Source of the DNA: CAWCVR01 sp963799105
GTDB taxonomy: Bacteria > Acidobacteriota > Terriglobia > Bryobacterales > Bryobacteraceae
Reading direction: 5' to 3'
Length of the DNA stretch: 64,000 nt
NCBI GenBank assembly: GCA_963799105.1
Contig: CAWCVR010000023.1
Coordinates: 62,001-126,000, forward strand
The stretch's first letter is position 1; each line of letters begins with the position of its first letter. This document shows, piece after piece, positions 1 to 9,774 of this stretch. Below the pieces are notes generated by a model. It did no database searches. It was given only the letters and a program-made list of their open reading frames with translations, and was not told the DNA's origin. Both the position numbers and the translations under genes were made by a program.

Positions 1-1
1 C

Positions 2-904
2 GCCCTGGCCAAGTACCGCATCAATCCCGGGAACTCGGACATCGGCCGCAAGACCGACGACAACTTCCGGACCATGATCGAGGTGGCCATCGAGAACCGC
101 AAACCGGTGCGCATCGGCGTCAACTGGGGATCGCTCGATGCCGCGCTGCTGACCCGCATGATGGACGCGAACTCGCGGCTGCCCGCGCCCAAGGACGCGC
201 GCGAGGTGACGCTCGACGCCATGGTGGCGAGCGCGGTCGAATCGGCCAGCGCGGCCGAGCGCCACGGGTTGGGCCACGACCGCATCATCCTCAGCGCCAA
301 GGTGAGCGGCGTCGGGGATCTCATCGACGTGTATCGCGCGCTGGCCGCGGCCTGCGACTACCCGCTCCACCTTGGGCTCACCGAGGCCGGCATGGGCGCC
401 AAGGGAATCGTGGCCACCACCGCGGCCCTGGCGCCGCTGCTGCTGGAGGGTATCGGCGATACCATTCGCGCCTCGCTCACCCCGCCCCCGGGCGGCGACC
501 GCACCGAAGAGGTGATGGTGTCGCAGCAGGTTCTGCAATCGCTGGGCCTCCGCAATTTCACCCCGCAGGTCACGGCGTGCCCCGGTTGCGGCCGCACCAC
601 CAGCACGTTCTTCCAGGAGATGGCCGAGCGGATCCAGACCTATCTGCGCGAACAAATGCCCCAGTGGAAAGCGGCGCATCCCGGAGTCGAGACGATGACG
701 GTCGCGGTGATGGGTTGCGTGGTCAACGGACCGGGCGAATCCAAGCACTCCAACATCGGAATCTCGCTGCCGGGAACCTTCGAGGAGCCGAAAGCTCCGG
801 TGTACGTGGACGGGCGGCTCATGACCACGCTCAAGGGCGATGGCATCGTCGCCGAATTCATCGGCATCCTGAACGACTACGTGCGCACGCACTACACCGC
901 GTAG
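2..904 (+). CDS. ispG: 4-hydroxy-3-methylbut-2-enyl diphosphate synthase (5' end outside window)
   Basis: This is the C-terminal part of IspG (GcpE), the cytoplasmic iron-sulfur enzyme of the MEP isoprenoid pathway that reductively converts MEcPP to HMBPP. The frame is open from base 2 and already shows the family motif KYRINPGN, so the start lies upstream of the window. Two cysteine motifs expected to bind the 4Fe-4S cluster are visible, CPGCGRT and GCVVNGPGE, the latter followed by SKHSNIGISLPG. The gene ends at a TAG stop and is followed by a short gap to the DUF2203 gene. Identification rests on several highly conserved blocks and is secure. Confidence 0.96.
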   Translation, partial: ALAKYRINPGNSDIGRKTDDNFRTMIEVAIENRKPVRIGVNWGSLDAALLTRMMDANSRLPAPKDAREVTLDAMVASAVESASAAERHGLGHDRIILSAKVSGVGDLIDVYRALAAACDYPLHLGLTEAGMGAKGIVATTAALAPLLLEGIGDTIRASLTPPPGGDRTEEVMVSQQVLQSLGLRNFTPQVTACPGCGRTTSTFFQEMAERIQTYLREQMPQWKAAHPGVETMTVAVMGCVVNGPGESKHSNIGISLPGTFEEPKAPVYVDGRLMTTLKGDGIVAEFIGILNDYVRTHYTA

Positions 905-915
905 TTCGCGCACGC

Positions 916-921
916 TATAAT
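916..921 (+). promoter_or_regulatory. -10 element (TATAAT) upstream of the DUF2203 gene
   Basis: A perfect TATAAT hexamer ends 11 bases before the ATG at 933, so a transcript starting from it would have a very short leader. No good -35 is visible at the usual distance. It may drive the DUF2203-CYTH pair independently of ispG. Confidence 0.4.
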
Positions 922-932
922 CGTGGCACCTC

Positions 933-1373
933 ATGCCGCAGCGCTTCACGCTCGCCGAAGCCCGGAGTCTGATCCCGCTCCTGGAGCGCCTGCTCGGCGA
1001 GGCGGTGACCATGAAGGCGGAATACGACCAAGCCGAGGGAATTATCCAGGCGCTCAATGCGCGCGTGGCGATGATGGGCGGCACGATGGTGAACCGCGAC
1101 CAGGCCATCGACGCCAGGGGCCGGCGCGAGGTGGCGGCCGCGCGCTTGCGCCGCGCTATGGAGCAGGTGCGGGAAACCGGCTGCGTGGTGAAGGATCTTG
1201 ACATCGGCCTGGTGGACTTCCCCGCCCTGCGCCGCGGCGTGGAAGTATGCCTGTGCTGGAAGCTGGGCGAACGGTCGATCGAGTACTGGCACGGCGTGGA
1301 CGAAGGGTTCCGCGGGCGCAAGCCCATCGGCCGGGATTTCCGCGATCCGCATCGCGGCAACCCGGAGCAGTAG
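933..1373 (+). CDS. DUF2203 family protein
   Basis: This 146-residue protein matches the pattern of the DUF2203 family, whose function is unknown. The N-terminal two thirds are helical and charged (likely coiled coil, about residues 8-95). The C-terminal third carries the family-typical run with VKDLDIGLVDFP, a VCLCW segment, WHGVDEGF and GRKPI. The start is an ATG placed 11 bases after a TATAAT element. It is separated by only 6 bases from the CYTH gene, so the two are probably co-transcribed. Confidence 0.85.
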   Translation: MPQRFTLAEARSLIPLLERLLGEAVTMKAEYDQAEGIIQALNARVAMMGGTMVNRDQAIDARGRREVAAARLRRAMEQVRETGCVVKDLDIGLVDFPALRRGVEVCLCWKLGERSIEYWHGVDEGFRGRKPIGRDFRDPHRGNPEQ

Positions 1374-1379
1374 GCCTCC

Positions 1380-1943
1380 ATGGCGTCCGGCCAGCGCGAG
1401 ATCGAAATCAAACTGCCCGCCCTCGATGCCGCGACAGCGCGGCGGCTGCTGCGGCGGGCCGGGTTTCGCGTTTCGCGCCGCAGGGTTTTCGAGGCCAACA
1501 CGGTGTTCGATACGCCGGATCTGAGCCTGCGCGCGTCGCAGCAACTCCTGCGCGTGCGGGAGGCGGGCGGCGTGGTCACCTTGACCTACAAAGGACCGCC
1601 CGCGGTGGCGCGGCACAAGAGCCGGGAAGAGCTGGAACTGGAAGTGTCCGCGGCCCCTCCGATGGCCGCCATCCTGCACCGGCTGGGCTTCCGGCCGGTG
1701 TTCCGCTACGAGAAATACCGCACCGAGTACCGCAGGCCCGGAAGCGCCGGCGTGGCTACGGTGGACGAAACCCCGGTGGGCGTGTTCCTGGAGTTGGAAG
1801 GGCCGCCGCGGTGGATCGACCGCTCAGCGCGCCTGCTGGGCTTCGGCGAGCGGGATTACATCACCGCCAGCTACGGGCGGCTCTACCTGGATTGGTGCCA
1901 GCGGAACGGGGTTGCGCCGGGCGACATGCTGCTAGCGCCTTAA
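1380..1943 (+). CDS. CYTH domain protein (class IV adenylate cyclase / triphosphatase family)
   Basis: The 187-residue protein begins with the ExExK signature (REIEIKL, residues 6-12) that defines CYTH domains, which bind triphosphate substrates and divalent metal inside a beta tunnel. Further alternating charged strands follow (LLRVREAGG, LTYKGP, REELELEVS, FRYEKYRTEYRR, FLELEGP), as expected for the tunnel. Family members include CyaB-type adenylate cyclases, thiamine triphosphatases and tripolyphosphatases, and the substrate cannot be told from sequence. The TAA stop falls inside the first unit of the dispersed 127-bp repeat, so the last few residues may be repeat-derived. Confidence 0.85.
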   Translation: MASGQREIEIKLPALDAATARRLLRRAGFRVSRRRVFEANTVFDTPDLSLRASQQLLRVREAGGVVTLTYKGPPAVARHKSREELELEVSAAPPMAAILHRLGFRPVFRYEKYRTEYRRPGSAGVATVDETPVGVFLELEGPPRWIDRSARLLGFGERDYITASYGRLYLDWCQRNGVAPGDMLLAP

Positions 1944-2062
1944 CCGCGAGAAACTGTTCCTTTGCCACGGGCCGCTCGCTCACGCTCGCGGTTCTGTCCG
2001 GAACCGCGAGCGTGAGCGAGCGGCCCGGTAATGGCACCAAATCGCACGGTCGAAGACCTAGG
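1935..2062. repeat. Dispersed hairpin repeat R1, copy 1
   Basis: This copy contains a perfect 26-bp inverted repeat (1969-1994 with 2001-2026, 6-base loop) that could form a very stable hairpin. It is flanked by conserved sequence (CTGTTCCTTTGCCACG before, ACGGTCGAAGACCT after). The same unit recurs in tandem at 6381-6634 and in degraded form near 63.0 kb. It lies between the CYTH gene and the methyltransferase gene and could also act as a terminator. Confidence 0.85.
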
Positions 2063-2132
2063 CGCCGAGCCTGGGGACTGACATGAATTCCCGGCGCAGT
2101 TTGCCGGCGGCGCCATGCGGCATAATTGATCT

Positions 2133-3560
2133 GTGCCACCCAGCGTCTACGACGAAATCCCGTATGAGACCGCGGCCCGGTTCGAGACCCATCCGGACCG
2201 GTTGGCGGCGGTCGGCCGGCTGTATGGCATGGAGCCGGCGCCGGTGGAGCGCTGCCGCTATCTCGAAATCGGCTGCGGCAACGGCGGCAACATCGTCGCC
2301 ATGGCCTATCTGCTGCCGGAGAGCCGGTTCGTGGGCGTGGACTCCGCCGAGGCGCCCATCGCCGAGGGCGAGCGGATGCGCGCGGCGCTCGGCATCGGCA
2401 ACCTGACGCTGCGGGCCGGCAACCTGCGGGACATCGGCGCGGAATCGGGCGAGTTCGATTACATCGTGGCGCATGGCGTCTACTCCTGGGTGGCGGCGGA
2501 GGTCCGCGACGCCCTGCTCCGTGTGTGCCGGGAACGCCTGGCGCCCAACGGGATCGCCTTCGTCAGCTACAACACCCTGCCCGGCCGCCACGCGCGCCGG
2601 TACCTGCGCGACCTCATGCTGTTCCACACCCGCGACATTCGGGACCCCGGCCAGCGGCTGCGCCAGGCGCGCTGGAGCCTGCAATTCCTGGCGAACTCGC
2701 CGCGGCTCCCGGACATCTGGCGTCCGCTTCTCGGAAGCGACGCCGCCACGCTGCTTACGCTGGAAGACGGCGCGTTGTTTCACGACGACTTCGCGGAATT
2801 CAACGACTCCGTGTACTTCCACGAATTCGCCGCGCACGCCGGCCGCCACGGCCTCGAGTACCTGGGAGACGCCGACCCGCCCGAGATGTTCGACCCGCAA
2901 GGCCTTCTCGAATCGGTCCCGGGGGGCGTGACGGAGCGCGAGCAGTATATGGATTTCCTCAAGGCCCGGCTGTTTCGGCAGACCTTGTTATGCCACCAGG
3001 GCCTGGGGTTGGAACGCCGGCCGATGGAGGATTGCGTGGACCGGTTTCTGTTTTCTTCGCTCTGCCAAACGCTGGAGGATGGAAGGATCGAGGGGCTGCG
3101 CCGGGTTCGGATCACGCCTACCCACGAAGCTACCCGCAATGTGGCGGCGGCATTGGGCGAGGTTTATCCGCTGCCGCTGACGTTCGAGGAGTTGATTCCC
3201 TACGCGGGCAGCGAACCGAACCTGCGTTCCGTCCTGACCGGGATGGTGATGGGCGGGTTCGCCGATTTCCACGTGTATCCGTTTCCGTGCCAGGAGACTC
3301 TCTCGTCCCATCCGGCCGCCAGCCGGCTGGCCAGGCGCCAGGCGTTGGCTTCGCGTCACGTGACCAACGCCTGTTTCCGCGTGGTGGAACTGGACGAGGT
3401 CGCCCGCCATCTCATTCAGTTGCTGGACGGCGAGCGCTCCCACCGCCGGATCGCCGAAGACCTGGCGCGGATTCCCGGGGCGCCGGCGCTCGAAGAAATC
3501 GACCGGTGCCTGCCCGCCAGCCTGGAGTGGCTGGCCCGCGCCGCGCTGCTGGAGAGCTGA
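2133..3560 (+). CDS. Class I SAM methyltransferase with methyltransferase regulatory domain
   Basis: The 475-residue protein has an N-terminal Rossmann methyltransferase domain. The SAM-binding loop is LEIGCGNGG (about residues 45-53), followed by an acidic strand end (FVGVDSA) and the post-motif run YIVAHGVYSWV, characteristic of enzymes that carry the PF10119 methyltransferase regulatory region. The central and C-terminal parts fit that regulatory region and a C-terminal extension. The start is GTG at 2133, giving PPSVYDEIPYE directly ahead of the catalytic domain; no nearby ATG fits. The acceptor is unknown. The gene stands alone between repeat R1 and the sensor kinase remnant. Confidence 0.8.
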   Translation: MPPSVYDEIPYETAARFETHPDRLAAVGRLYGMEPAPVERCRYLEIGCGNGGNIVAMAYLLPESRFVGVDSAEAPIAEGERMRAALGIGNLTLRAGNLRDIGAESGEFDYIVAHGVYSWVAAEVRDALLRVCRERLAPNGIAFVSYNTLPGRHARRYLRDLMLFHTRDIRDPGQRLRQARWSLQFLANSPRLPDIWRPLLGSDAATLLTLEDGALFHDDFAEFNDSVYFHEFAAHAGRHGLEYLGDADPPEMFDPQGLLESVPGGVTEREQYMDFLKARLFRQTLLCHQGLGLERRPMEDCVDRFLFSSLCQTLEDGRIEGLRRVRITPTHEATRNVAAALGEVYPLPLTFEELIPYAGSEPNLRSVLTGMVMGGFADFHVYPFPCQETLSSHPAASRLARRQALASRHVTNACFRVVELDEVARHLIQLLDGERSHRRIAEDLARIPGAPALEEIDRCLPASLEWLARAALLES

Positions 3561-3753
3561 AAACCACGGCGGTCGGAGACTTTGAAATGCCGACCTTATC
3601 AAGGGGTGCTCCCGCCCCGCCAGATGATTCCCAGGACCTCCACAAGTTACTGGAAATAAGCCGGATGCCTCTGTAGACAAGATTCCAAGGCACTTTACTT
3701 GTGCGGGCGGTTCAACTTCGCCGTATATGCCGTATATTAGATAAGGGGCGGCG

Positions 3754-6342
3754 ATGGCAGACGTAGTCGTAACTCTGTTGTGGGTCCAGGTGGGCAGCGC
3801 GACTTGGCTCGCGTTCATCCTGCTCCTGGTCTATCTGCGCTTTTATCGCGAGCCGTTTCTCCGCCTCTGGTCTCTCTCCTTCGCCGTGCTGGGACTTTCG
3901 CTGGCTTGGCAACTGGTGGTGCAGCCGCCTTACTCGGAGGAACTTCTGTCGTGGCCTCCATACCTGCTGGGGATGGGCCAGTTTCCCCTGATTGTGCTGG
4001 CGGCCATCAACCTGAAGCCGCCCGTCCCCAGCCGGCGCCGGCAGATGCTCTGGTTGGCCGGCATGGTCGCAGGCATGCTTGTCCTGTGCCTGGTGACGTG
4101 CAGGGTGCCCACCGATCCCCTGAAACTGGCGCGAATCCTGCGGTTCGAGAGACAAGTGGAAGGCGCGGCCGCCGGCGCCTGGTTCTCCATCGCATTTTGG
4201 CGGAGGCACTCTCTCGCCCGCACCGTGGGCGGCCGGGCGACGGCTTTGTTCACCGCGCTCTATGCCCTTCGCCACGTGGCGATGGCCATCTCCGTCCTGG
4301 CGCTTCCGTCACACCCGAGCGCGTATTCCATCGCCGGCGGCGTGACCGGCGCCATTATGCCGCTGTGCGTCGCCGCCAGTATGATCGTGCTGGCTTCGGA
4401 AGCCATGATCGCCACCACGAAGAGTCTGCGGGATAGCGAGGAACGCTATCGCACCCTGGTGGAGGCCTCGCCGGACGGCATTGTCGCCACCGATCCGGCG
4501 GGGACGATTCGGATGTGCAATCGCCGCACGGCTGAGATCCTCGGGTACGCCAACGCCGCCGACATCATCGGAGCGCCGGCGCCGATGTTCATCCCGGCCG
4601 CCGACCGGGAGCGTGTCCGCCTGGGGGCCAGCCCGGCGGTCACCGAAGGCCGGCCGGTTACTCTCGAAAGCCAGATCCTGCTTCGTGACGGGTCGGAGCG
4701 AGCCGTCGAACTGACGGCGGCGCCCTTGCGCTCGGGCGACGGCGAAATTGCCGGGAGCGTTACGATCGTACACGATGTCACGAAGCGAAAGGAGGCGGAT
4801 CGCGCATTACGCCGGGAACGCGAGTTCTCCGCCCATGTGATCGACTCCGTACCCGGTATCTTCTTCGTGCTGGACCGCCAGGGGAAGTACTTGAGGTGGA
4901 ACCGGAGCCGCGAGAACCCGGCCGGCGCGCAGTTCGAGCGGAGCCGCGAAATGGAGGCGCTCATCAGATTCCACCCCGAGGACCGCCAGCGCGTGGCGGA
5001 GGCGATCGACGCGGTCTTCGCCAACGGGAGCGGCGAGATGGAAGCCCGCGGCTTACGTGGGCCACAGCCAGCAGGTGCGCCATTTCTACCTGACCGGCCG
5101 GCGGATGGAATCGGACGGCGTAGCCTACCTGGTCGGGTGCGGAGTCGACATCACCGAACGCAAGGAGGCCGAAGCCGCTCGCGCGCGATTGGAATCGCAA
5201 CTGCTCCAGACCCAGAAACTGGAGAGTATCGGAAGACTCGCCGGCGGCGTGGCCCACGACTTCAACAACCATCTCACCGTAATCAACGGGTATTGCGACC
5301 TGATGCGTATCGAGCATGGCCGGGGACGACCCGAACCGCGAGAGCCTGCTGGACGTGCGCCGGGCCGGCGAACGCGCCGCCACCCTGACGCGCCAGTTGC
5401 TGGCGTTCGGCCGTAAACAATTCCTCTCGCCGCGCCCCGTGTCGTTGAATCGGATCGTCTCCTCCATGGAGACCATGCTCGCGCCGCCTGGTGCCGGAGA
5501 ATATCGCCCTCGCCACGGCGCTCGCCCCCGAGCTCGGCGCGGCGATGGCCGATACCGGGCAGATCGAGCAGGTTCTGATGAACCTGGTGGTGAACGCCCG
5601 CGACGCCATGCCGGAAGGGGGACGAATCCTGATCGAGACGGCCAACGTGGACCTGCCAGTCCGCCACCGGTGAGCGCGATCAGGGGATCGGCCCCGGCGC
5701 CTACGTCACGCTGGCGGTCACCGATACCGGGATCGGCATGGATGAACATACGCGGGCGCTGATCTTCGAGCCGTTTTTCACTACCAAGGGCTCGGGGAGG
5801 GAACCGGACTTGGCCTGGCGATGGTCTACGGGATCGTCAAGCAGAGTGGGGGAGCGATCGCGGTTCGCAGCCAACCCGGCGAAGGGTCGGCCTTCACGGT
5901 GTATCTCCCGCGCCTCGACGCCGAGGCCACCGAAGCTCCCGCCGCTCCCGCCGTGGAAGGTCCCCGATCCGGACGAGGCACCATTCTGCTGGTTGAGGAT
6001 CAGGAGACTGTCCGCCAACTCGTCTCCCGCGTTCTGCGTTCGTCCGGCTACCACGTCATTGAGGCAGGCGACGGTCCGCAGGCATTGGCCGTGGCGGATT
6101 CCCAGGTGCGCTCCATCGATCTCCTCATCACCGACGTGGTGATGCCCGGGATGAGTGGCAGGGAATTGGCCGGGCGCCTGGCCGCCCGCCGGGAAGGCCT
6201 TCGAGTCCTTTTCATCTCCGGTTACGCGCCGAATGCGATTCTGGACGAGGGCTTTCTCGACTCCGGTGCGGAGTACCTGCAGAAGCCCTTCACCCCCGCG
6301 CAAATCACCGCCAGGGCCGGCGAGATGCTGGCGGGGAGATAG
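3754..6342 (+). pseudogene. Hybrid sensor histidine kinase, broken by five frameshifts
   Basis: In order, the reading shows six to seven hydrophobic segments (about residues 1-220), two PAS domains (the first starting near SEERYRTLVEASPDGIV), a HisKA dimerisation box (AGGVAHDFNNHL), an ATP-binding domain (N-box VNARDAM, then DTGIGM and GEGTGLGLAMVYG) and a C-terminal receiver (LLVEDQ, then LLITDVVMPGMSG). The coding signal jumps frame near 5050, 5315, 5482, 5660 and 5795. Four jumps are explained by one extra base and the last by one missing G in a G run. All domains are otherwise well conserved, so this is either a very recent pseudogene or a locus with sequencing errors. As read, the product would end before its kinase core. 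Confidence 0.85.
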
Positions 6343-6380
6343 GCGCGCGATCCGGCGCGGCTGCGCACCGCGTCCGGCAG

Positions 6381-6634
6381 CCTGGTGCCGTGACCGCAAG
6401 ATCCTGTTCCTTTGCCACGGGCCGCTCGCTCACGCCGCGTGGTCGCGTTCGGAACCGCGAGCGTGAGCGAGCGGCCCGGCAAAGGCGCCAAATCACACGG
6501 TCGAAGACCTGGTGCCGTGACCGCAAGGTACCGTTCCTTTGCCACAGGCCACTCCCTAACGCCGCGTGGTCGCGTTCGGAACCGCGAACGTGAGCGAGCG
6601 GCCCGGCAAGGGCGCCAAACCACACGGTCGAAGA
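6381..6634. repeat. Dispersed hairpin repeat R1, copies 2 and 3 (127-bp tandem units)
   Basis: Two adjacent 127-bp units (6381-6507 and 6508-6634) each begin with CCTGGTGCCGTGACCGCAAG and end with CGGTCGAAGA. Unit 2 keeps a 16-bp inverted repeat ending in CGTGAGCGAGCGGCCC, while unit 3 has lost part of the left arm. Copy 1 at 1.9 kb is clearly related. The array fills the gap between the convergent kinase remnant and the beta-galactosidase gene. Confidence 0.85.
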
Positions 6635-6667
6635 CCTACTCTCGTGCCGGATCGACAACTCCCGCGG

Positions 6668-8818
6668 CTACTCCTGCTCCACGATGGCCACGCCCCAGGG
6701 GTCGAGCGCCAACGTGCCGCCCTGGGGCACGGGACGGTTCGACAGCAATTCGGCGCCGGCGCCATACGGATAGGTCAGGCGTTGCGGCGATGGCGAGAAA
6801 TTGAAGTAATAGTGGAATGGCTTTCCGGCGCGGCCGATCCCGTGTTTCACGCGGACGGGGGCGGGCAGTTTCTGGTCGGGGCCGAGTAACTGCGCCTGAC
6901 CCAGGACGCGTTCGAGTAACTTCTGCTGGAGAGCGTCGCTGAGGACGGTGCCCTCGTAGGTCACGGTTCCCTTGCCGAACTGGTTCTCGGTGATGGCGGG
7001 GTACTTTCCGAAGAACGGGTGGTCGTAGTAGGCCAGGGGTTTCGCGGTATCGAGGAGCAGCATCTCCGCCCAATCGCTTACCCGGTTCCCGGCGCCGGCC
7101 TGGAACGGATCTCCTTTGAGCGGCAGGCTTTTCGCCAGGTTGGAGAACTCCTGGTAGTGAAAACCGGCGGCCTCGCGCAGCGGTCCCGGCGCCAGGCTGG
7201 AACGAACGGTCGAATACTCATCGCAGAAGCCGCTCTTCAGGGTCAGCACCAGGTGTCCGCCCGCACGCGCGTAATCCACCAGGCGCTGGAGCAGGGCGTC
7301 GCTCGCGGCATAGAGCGGCGGCACCACCACCACTTTGTACTGGCTTAGGCTGGCGGTCTCGGGAAAGACGAAGTCCACCCCGGCGTTGAGGCGGTAGAGC
7401 GCGCGGTAGAGCCGCCGCAGTTCCAGTTCGTAGCCGCCGGGGTGGCTCCAGGGCATCTCGCCGGCAGGTTGAGTTACCAGGAAAGGCATGGACTCGGTGG
7501 CGCGGCGCGAATCGTTGCTGTAGAGGAGCGCCACCGGGTGGGATGCCTGTAAGTCGACGATCCTCGAACCGATGCGTTGTAACTCGTGCGCGGTGCGCGC
7601 AACTTCGGAGTACGTGCGGCCCGGTTCCAGATCGTGCGCCAGGACGCCCTTCCAGTAAGTCTCCTGGCCGTAGTGCAGCGAGTGCCAGTGCCAGTATTCC
7701 ACCATGTTGGCGCCGGTGGAGGCCATCAGGTAGACGTCCTGGCGAAGCTGTCCGTCGTAGGGCGGAAACTGCGTGCGCGAATCCCATCCAATGGTCTGGG
7801 CGTTTGTCTCGGTGACAAGGTAGTTGGTGCGTTTGAGCGAGCGCGCGAAATCGCCGCCATAACTCGACCCTTCGCCATCGTAGAGATCCTGGGTTGCATG
7901 GTAGGGGTTGATAGCGGCAATGTCCAGGTGCCGCGAGATATCGAACTCATTGACATCGGAACGGGTGGCGCCGCCGAAATCCTGGGTGACGAACTGATCG
8001 GGACGAAGTTGCTCGCGGACGAGCGAGGCCTGCCAGGCGAGGAAGCGGGTGGTCAGGGAGTCCTGGTAGCGGTCCCACTCCAGTTTCCAGCCCGGATTCA
8101 GAATGCCGCCGCGCGGGGGAAGCTCGCTCCAGTCGTGCAGGCTCTGGCCCCAGTAGACCAGTCCCCAGATCCGGTTGAGGCGTTCGACGGTCGAGAACTT
8201 TTCCCGCAGGTAGGCGGCGAAACCAGCCTGCACATTGGCTCCGGCGGTGCCGTTGGAAGTCGTCTCGTTATCGATCTGGTAACCGATGACGGCGGGGTTG
8301 TCGCGGTAGTGTTCGGTAATTTTGCGAATGACCCGCTCGGAATAGCGCAGAAAATCCGGGTTGGTGATGTCCATGTTCTGGCGCAGACCGTAAGTGGCCT
8401 TGCCGCCATCGATGCGCGTCACCAGGATCTCGGGATGCTCCTTGAACATCCAGGGTGGAATCGAGTAAGTGGGCGTGCCGAGGATGACGCGGATATGGGC
8501 GCGGGCAAGCCGTTCGACGATGCGGTCCATCCAGGCGAATTCGAAGCGCCCGTCCTCGGGCTCCCAGAGGCTCCAGGTGGATTCGCCGACGCGGACCACG
8601 TTGATGCCGGCCTGACTCATCAGCGCGACGTCTTTCTCGAGGCGGTCCTGTGGCATGTACTCTTCGTAGAAGGCAACGCCGTAGAGGAAGGTGTCCATCG
8701 AAGCGGGGGCAAAGCGCGGGGGCGGGGCTGTCTGCGCCCGGATTGCGATGGCGGCCAGGGCGGCGGCGAGCGGGATGGCGAGAGCGAGTGAAAGGCGGCG
8801 AAGAGTGGGGATCTTCAT
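6668..8818 (-). CDS. Secreted GH42-type beta-galactosidase
   Basis: The 716-residue protein starts with a typical signal peptide (hydrophobic run to about residue 28, ending IAIRAQT) and continues into a glycoside hydrolase family 42 TIM barrel. Visible barrel motifs include GVAFYEEYMP, a likely acid/base Glu in GYQIDNETTS and a likely nucleophile Glu in LVTETNAQ. The trimerisation-like middle domain and a small C-terminal beta domain follow, as in other GH42 enzymes. The start ATG has an AGGATAGG stretch a few bases upstream. It should cleave terminal beta-galactosides from plant or microbial polysaccharide outside the cytoplasm. It is monocistronic. Confidence 0.9.
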   Translation of the reverse strand: MKIPTLRRLSLALAIPLAAALAAIAIRAQTAPPPRFAPASMDTFLYGVAFYEEYMPQDRLEKDVALMSQAGINVVRVGESTWSLWEPEDGRFEFAWMDRIVERLARAHIRVILGTPTYSIPPWMFKEHPEILVTRIDGGKATYGLRQNMDITNPDFLRYSERVIRKITEHYRDNPAVIGYQIDNETTSNGTAGANVQAGFAAYLREKFSTVERLNRIWGLVYWGQSLHDWSELPPRGGILNPGWKLEWDRYQDSLTTRFLAWQASLVREQLRPDQFVTQDFGGATRSDVNEFDISRHLDIAAINPYHATQDLYDGEGSSYGGDFARSLKRTNYLVTETNAQTIGWDSRTQFPPYDGQLRQDVYLMASTGANMVEYWHWHSLHYGQETYWKGVLAHDLEPGRTYSEVARTAHELQRIGSRIVDLQASHPVALLYSNDSRRATESMPFLVTQPAGEMPWSHPGGYELELRRLYRALYRLNAGVDFVFPETASLSQYKVVVVPPLYAASDALLQRLVDYARAGGHLVLTLKSGFCDEYSTVRSSLAPGPLREAAGFHYQEFSNLAKSLPLKGDPFQAGAGNRVSDWAEMLLLDTAKPLAYYDHPFFGKYPAITENQFGKGTVTYEGTVLSDALQQKLLERVLGQAQLLGPDQKLPAPVRVKHGIGRAGKPFHYYFNFSPSPQRLTYPYGAGAELLSNRPVPQGGTLALDPWGVAIVEQE

Positions 8819-8913
8819 GGCCGCCTATCCTATCAGGAAGCGGGTTCGCGGGCCAGGGGCACGGCAGAGCACGGCAGGGCGCGATTGGCCTGCGCCTTGG
8901 TGCGGTGTAGCGG

Positions 8914-9287
8914 TGCCGTACGAAGTGGACGGGCTGCCCGGCACGCCGGTGCAGGCCCGCTATTTCGGCGAGGCATCGGCTGCGTACGCCCTCGGCCTGG
9001 TTGCCGCGGCTCCCGCGATATTCCCCCGGGGCCATCGTCAATGACTCGGGTAGCGTGAACGGACCATCCAGCCCAACGGCCGCGGGCCGTATCGTGTGTT
9101 CTATCTGACCGGAGAAGGCGAGACCGACCCAAAAGGCCGGACGGTGGCGTTCTATGGCGAGGCTCCGAGCATGGTCACGGGTGTTCTACAGGTGAACGTT
9201 TAGGTTCCCGCCGGCCTGCCCGGCGGCAACCTGCCGCTGCCGGTCTCCTTCGGCGGCATCGGCAGCCAGGGAAGGCGTGACGGTTGA
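8914..9287 (+). pseudogene. Remnant of a TIGR03437-type C-terminal domain
   Basis: Across frames, pieces such as VPYEVDG, APAIF, GSVNGP, LTGEGETDP, YGEAPSMVTGVLQVNV and GGNLPLPVSFGG can be read. They follow in order the C-terminal domain of the BACON protein at 26.4 kb (VPYAVGG, APGIYA, DGTINGP, MTGEGATNP, WGSAPGIIYGVMQVNF). Stops and frame changes show this copy is dead. No N-terminal part remains. The following stretch to 9508 shows nothing further that I can support. Confidence 0.65.
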
Positions 9288-9508
9288 GTCGCAGTGATTT
9301 CGAGTCCCGTCACTCGCTGGACCGGCGGGTGTACGGTGTCGGACAGCCCGGTCCAGGCCAGCCATCGCCAGACGTGCCGGCGGGGCCGCGCCGCCGGCGG
9401 GCTTGGCGGCTGCGGGGCTGGTGCTGACGGTGAAGTAGACGTCGAGGGGCTCCGCGGCTAGACTCCAGCCGCGCTCCCGCCCGCTCTCTCCGGAACGGCG
9501 ACGCACCC

Positions 9509-9745
9509 TCAACTAAGTTCGCGCCAGTCTTCCTCGTTCAACTCCACCTTGTGTTTCTTGGCAGCGGACTTGATGCGTTTCCAGGCGGCGTCGCGTTCCG
9601 CGTCGGTCACCCCTTGCACCTGCTTGAAGCGGGCGATGGCGTTGCGCACGTGAGCGGCGTCATGAATGGGTTCTTTCCGTTCCTTGGGGAATGCGAAGTT
9701 CTCGTCGGCAATGTGATCGCGGCCGGCTTCTGTGATCTTGGACAT
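9509..9745 (-). CDS. Small DUF6582-like protein
   Basis: The 78-residue, charged and helical protein resembles the short DUF6582 group. The features are a DENFAFP motif, a conserved stretch with PIHDAAHVRNAIARF and a C-terminal basic helix (AAWKRIKSAAKKH). The function of the family is unknown. It lies 29 bases downstream of the Vms1-like gene on the same strand, so the two are probably one transcript. Confidence 0.75.
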   Translation of the reverse strand: MSKITEAGRDHIADENFAFPKERKEPIHDAAHVRNAIARFKQVQGVTDAERDAAWKRIKSAAKKHKVELNEEDWRELS

Positions 9746-9774
9746 ACTTCTCTACGAGCAAGCTAATGGCCAAC

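Noticed and set aside
6381..6634. Tandem repeat considered as a CRISPR array
   Set aside because: The units are 127 bases, contiguous and without unique spacers, and no cas genes are present.
7586..8791. Plus-strand open frame of 401 codons
   Set aside because: It is antisense to the GH42 enzyme and shows no motif or plausible ribosome site.
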